DNA of 7,422 nucleotides from JAPLVB01 sp964353635 (GTDB lineage Archaea; Aenigmatarchaeota; Aenigmatarchaeia; QMZP01), in the NCBI GenBank assembly GCA_964353635.1, contig CAYGVS010000039.1:1-7422 (forward strand), in the 5' to 3' direction. This document shows positions 5,622 to 7,422 of this stretch, piece after piece. Position 1 is the stretch's first letter. Every line of letters starts with the position of its first letter. The notes below the pieces were generated by a model. The model did not search any database. It had not been told where the DNA came from and saw nothing but the letters and a program-made list of their open reading frames with translations. A program made the translations under genes and the position numbers.

Positions 5622-6614
5622 CTAAACACCCTGCTGGGTATCCCAGATTATCTGCCTTATCTCCACAGGATCCTTCCTATCAGGGGCGCGCACACCTCTC
5701 CTGAGCATGATAAGCCTTTTCTTTGGGCCAGGTACAGACCCGTCCAGAATGATGTAGTGGCTCTTGACAACGCCGTAACCCAACCATCCGCCAACAGGCG
5801 TTGCCTTACCATCAGTGCCTATCTTGAGTATGCGCTTGTTGTACTCAGTCCTTGTCTGGAAGCCCAGCTGGCCCGCCATGGCTATCTTCCCTGGCAGGAC
5901 TCTGGCAACGTTCACAGAACCGATGCTGCCTACATGCCTCCTCTTGAAGGTGTTCTTCCTGCTGCGTATCTTGATACCGAACCTCTTCACAGGACCCTGG
6001 TAGCCTTTGCCTGTTGTGACAGCCTTGACGTCAATCCAGTCGCCTTCCTTGAATACCTCTTCCACCTTTATCTCCCCGCCAAGCTTCTGCTTGGCATAGC
6101 CCCATTTGTCTTTGATGCTTCCTCCGATGAAAACCTCGAAGACCTCGGGGGTCTTCTTTCCAATAGCAGAATCCCTTGGCTTGGTTGAAACAACAAGCCT
6201 GATATCCTCAGCCTTCTCAATATCCTTCTCAACCTCTTCCAACCTTTTCTTCGTTTCAGGCTTTTCAGGAAGATGGGTCTTTCTTTTAAGGTCTTTAGAA
6301 AGCCTTTCCGCCAAAATGTCCGTGCCCGCTGTTATCCCGTATGGAGTCTTCTTGTAAACCCTTATCGCGTTAACCGAAAGAGAAGGGCATTCTAGGACAG
6401 TCACAGACCTGACAACCTCCTGGCCATGAGTCACTGATGTCTTCCTGCCGTCAAAAATCACAGCCCTTGTCATGCCTGATTTGTATGCAGCGAAACCGAG
6501 GGGCACAGCATCCTTTGCAGGAGGATGTGAGGTCACAGTGGAATATATCCTCTTGGCCCTCTTCTTGGGCCAGAATCCCCTGGAGCCCGCAACAGGCTTG
6601 TGATGCTTTGCCAT
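5622..6614 (-). CDS. rpl3: large-subunit ribosomal protein L3 (uL3), archaeal
   Basis: This 330-residue protein binds 23S rRNA early in 50S assembly and reaches toward the peptidyl-transferase centre. Archaeal/eukaryotic features are the start MAKHHKPVAGSRGFWPKKRA (1-20), GYQGPVKRFGIKI (204-216), KRRHVGSIG (224-232), QTRTEYNKRIL (253-263) and GVVKSHYIILDGSVPGPKKR (281-300). The conserved Trp of the finger loop is missing: residues 231-249 read IGSVNVARVLPGKIAMAGQ. The ATG at 6612-6614 is chosen because it gives the family N terminus and follows GTGAT; a longer frame from a GTG at 6662 would add 16 unrelated residues. It lies 64 bases after S11, a gap containing a perfect hairpin and a weak TATA-like box, so it may have its own promoter. 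Its stop abuts the start of the next gene. Confidence 0.95.
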   Translation of the reverse strand: MAKHHKPVAGSRGFWPKKRAKRIYSTVTSHPPAKDAVPLGFAAYKSGMTRAVIFDGRKTSVTHGQEVVRSVTVLECPSLSVNAIRVYKKTPYGITAGTDILAERLSKDLKRKTHLPEKPETKKRLEEVEKDIEKAEDIRLVVSTKPRDSAIGKKTPEVFEVFIGGSIKDKWGYAKQKLGGEIKVEEVFKEGDWIDVKAVTTGKGYQGPVKRFGIKIRSRKNTFKRRHVGSIGSVNVARVLPGKIAMAGQLGFQTRTEYNKRILKIGTDGKATPVGGWLGYGVVKSHYIILDGSVPGPKKRLIMLRRGVRAPDRKDPVEIRQIIWDTQQGV

Positions 6615-6631
6615 AATATCACGCAAACACC

Positions 6632-6642
6632 ATATAATTGAG
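6632..6642 (-). promoter_or_regulatory. possible internal TATA-like box before L3
   Basis: The minus strand reads CAATTATATGG, centred about 23 bases before the L3 ATG. It could give L3 its own leaderless transcript within the S4-S11-L3 operon. The GTGAT just before the ATG argues instead for read-through translation; both may apply. Confidence 0.3.
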
Positions 6643-6645
6643 ATT

Positions 6646-6666
6646 GAAGGTGGCATTGCCACCTTC
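6646..6666 (-). promoter_or_regulatory. perfect 9-bp hairpin between S11 and L3
   Basis: GAAGGTGGC (6646-6654) and GCCACCTTC (6658-6666) are perfect inverted repeats with a 3-base loop. The hairpin starts 12 bases after the S11 stop. No U run follows on the minus strand, so a bacterial-style terminator is unlikely. It may be an RNA processing or protein-binding site between S11 and L3. One arm contains the Shine-Dalgarno-like AAGGTGG, which pairing would hide. Confidence 0.6.
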
Positions 6667-6678
6667 TTTCAAGCTATT

Positions 6679-7158
6679 CTAGACGCGGCGGCCTCTCTTT
6701 CCGCCGGGCTTCCTTGTGGAATCATGCGGCACAGGGGTCACATCTTCTATCTTGCCAATCCTGAGGCCTGCCCTCACAAGAGCCCTTATGGCAGGTTGCG
6801 CTCCCTGGCCAGGCATCCTCTTCTTATGCCCGCCGGGCGCGCGAATCTTCAGATGCACTCCGGTTATCCCCTTTGCGATGGCGTCACCAGCAACCTTCCT
6901 TGCGGCCAGCATGGCTGGGAAGGCAGAGCCCTTGTCCTTGTCCCTTTTAGTGACCATGCCGCCTGAGCAGCGCGCAATTGTCTCAGCGCCTGTTATGTCA
7001 GTTATGTGGATTATGGTGTTGTTGACTGAGGAATATACATGGGCCACGCCCCATTTAGCCTTCTGGAACTGCCTGGACGGAGCCTCGGTCATCTGCTCCC
7101 TTCTTGAATCCGGCCTCTCTTCAATGGCCTGCACTTTTTCCTTTGCTGCTTCAGTCAT
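6679..7158 (-). CDS. rps11: small-subunit ribosomal protein S11 (uS11), archaeal
   Basis: S11 lies on the 30S platform and lines the path of mRNA at the exit site. The conserved core runs from WGVAHVYSSVNNTIIHITD (36-54) through GAETIARCSGGMV (57-69), HLKIRAPGGHKKRMPGQGAQ (102-121) and the C-terminal basic end PVPHDSTRKPGGKRGRRV (142-159), all family-typical. The protein is 159 residues from the ATG at 7156-7158, with a charged N-terminal extension of about 30 residues before the core. I prefer this start because GTGAG lies 5 bases upstream and it is one base past the S4 stop. A GTG at 7165-7167 would add three residues and overlap S4 by 8 bases; an ATG at 7090-7092 would give a more usual 137 residues. 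Co-transcribed and probably translationally coupled with S4. Confidence 0.95.
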   Translation of the reverse strand: MTEAAKEKVQAIEERPDSRREQMTEAPSRQFQKAKWGVAHVYSSVNNTIIHITDITGAETIARCSGGMVTKRDKDKGSAFPAMLAARKVAGDAIAKGITGVHLKIRAPGGHKKRMPGQGAQPAIRALVRAGLRIGKIEDVTPVPHDSTRKPGGKRGRRV

Positions 7159-7159
7159 C

Positions 7160-7422
7160 TTACTCACGTTTTTCCTTGCCGGCTTGCTTCCCGGCGCTGT
7201 ATAGTGATATCTTCCTTTCCTTGTCTACGGGAATAATATGGGAAGGGATTTTGGTCCTCCTTCCATCAACAGAAATATGGCCGTGTGTAATGAGCTGCCT
7301 TGCCTGCATCGGTGTTTTTGCGAATCCTCTCCTGAGCACAATGGTCTGCAGCCGTCTGTCAAAGCTGTTCCTTATGGCGACCGCAAGGATATCGTCCAGC
7401 GTGCTCAATTTCTTGAGCAATA
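7160..7422 (-). CDS. rps4: small-subunit ribosomal protein S4 (uS4), C-terminal part
   Basis: Only the C-terminal 87 or so residues are in the window; the frame is open to the right edge, and full-length archaeal S4 is about 170-180 residues. S4 is a primary 16S rRNA binder that starts 30S assembly. The S4 RNA-binding domain is clear: DDILAVAIRNSFDRRLQTIV, then RRGFAKTPMQARQLITHGHI and SVDGRRTKIPSHIIPV. The C terminus (GKQAGKEKRE) is basic and charged. A TTG at 7418-7420 is not the start but an internal Leu codon. The gene ends one base before the S11 ATG, continuing the common archaeal order S4-S11. Confidence 0.94.
   Translation of the reverse strand, partial: LLKKLSTLDDILAVAIRNSFDRRLQTIVLRRGFAKTPMQARQLITHGHISVDGRRTKIPSHIIPVDKERKISLYSAGKQAGKEKRE

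Noticed and set aside
5634..5646. Short inverted repeat CTGGG-TAT-CCCAG at the end of L3
   Set aside because: Only five base pairs, and it lies within codons for the L3 C terminus; it is expected by chance.
6615..6662. L3 extended by 16 residues to a GTG start at 6662
   Set aside because: The added peptide is unlike any L3 N terminus, and the internal ATG at 6614 begins the conserved MAKHHKP with GTGAT just before it.
6716..7204. Plus-strand frame of 162 residues opposite S11
   Set aside because: It is the mirror of a highly conserved ribosomal gene; the Cys/Pro/Ser-rich product has no family features.
1..7422. CRISPR array, transposon ends, tRNA or other RNA genes
   Set aside because: No direct-repeat array, transposase or cloverleaf pattern was seen on either strand by reading; a tRNA scan was not possible.

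Overview
The window is archaeal. It carries archaeal-type ribosomal proteins L3, S11 and S4, an archaeal-type topoisomerase I, a 54-residue Sec61-beta and a DUF763 protein. Where a promoter can be seen, a TATA-like box lies about 23-26 bases before the ATG, which implies leaderless mRNAs. The scattered ribosomal gene order and very tight packing would suit a small-genome (DPANN-like) lineage, but that placement is an inference and I cannot name a phylum.

Left part (1-2786). A 54-residue Sec61-beta gene on the minus strand (69-233) is too short for most ORF callers. It diverges from topA (340-2511, plus) across about 100 bases with two opposed TATA-like boxes. A minus-strand gene may begin at position 13 and leave the window. 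After topA comes an 80-residue two-helix membrane protein of unknown function (2544-2786, plus).

Middle part (2793-4436, minus). A DUF763 gene is followed 9 bases later by an HNH endonuclease gene, an apparent two-gene operon. Both proteins end in nearly the same peptide, [IL]KRLxxF[FI], which resembles a PCNA-interacting motif. With the helix-hairpin-helix in the DUF763 protein and the intact HNH zinc/catalytic signature in its partner, this pair is the best candidate for an undescribed DNA-processing system here. The HNH gene and the 3' third of the DUF763 gene are clearly more AT-rich than their surroundings.

Right part (4507-7422). A Schiff-base aldolase of the DHDPS/N-acetylneuraminate lyase superfamily (plus) keeps the catalytic Lys and Tyr but lacks the residues that define true dihydrodipicolinate synthase. 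It converges with a minus-strand operon S4-S11-L3-66-residue protein. The two transcription units overlap by the 4-base palindrome CTAG, which supplies a TAG stop to each strand. In most archaea S4-S11 is followed by RNA polymerase subunit D, whereas here L3 follows. This L3 lacks the conserved Trp of the loop that reaches toward the peptidyl-transferase centre.

No tRNA, rRNA, CRISPR array, insertion sequence or gene-free stretch above 300 bases was seen. The longest gene-free stretch is the 106 bases at 234-339.
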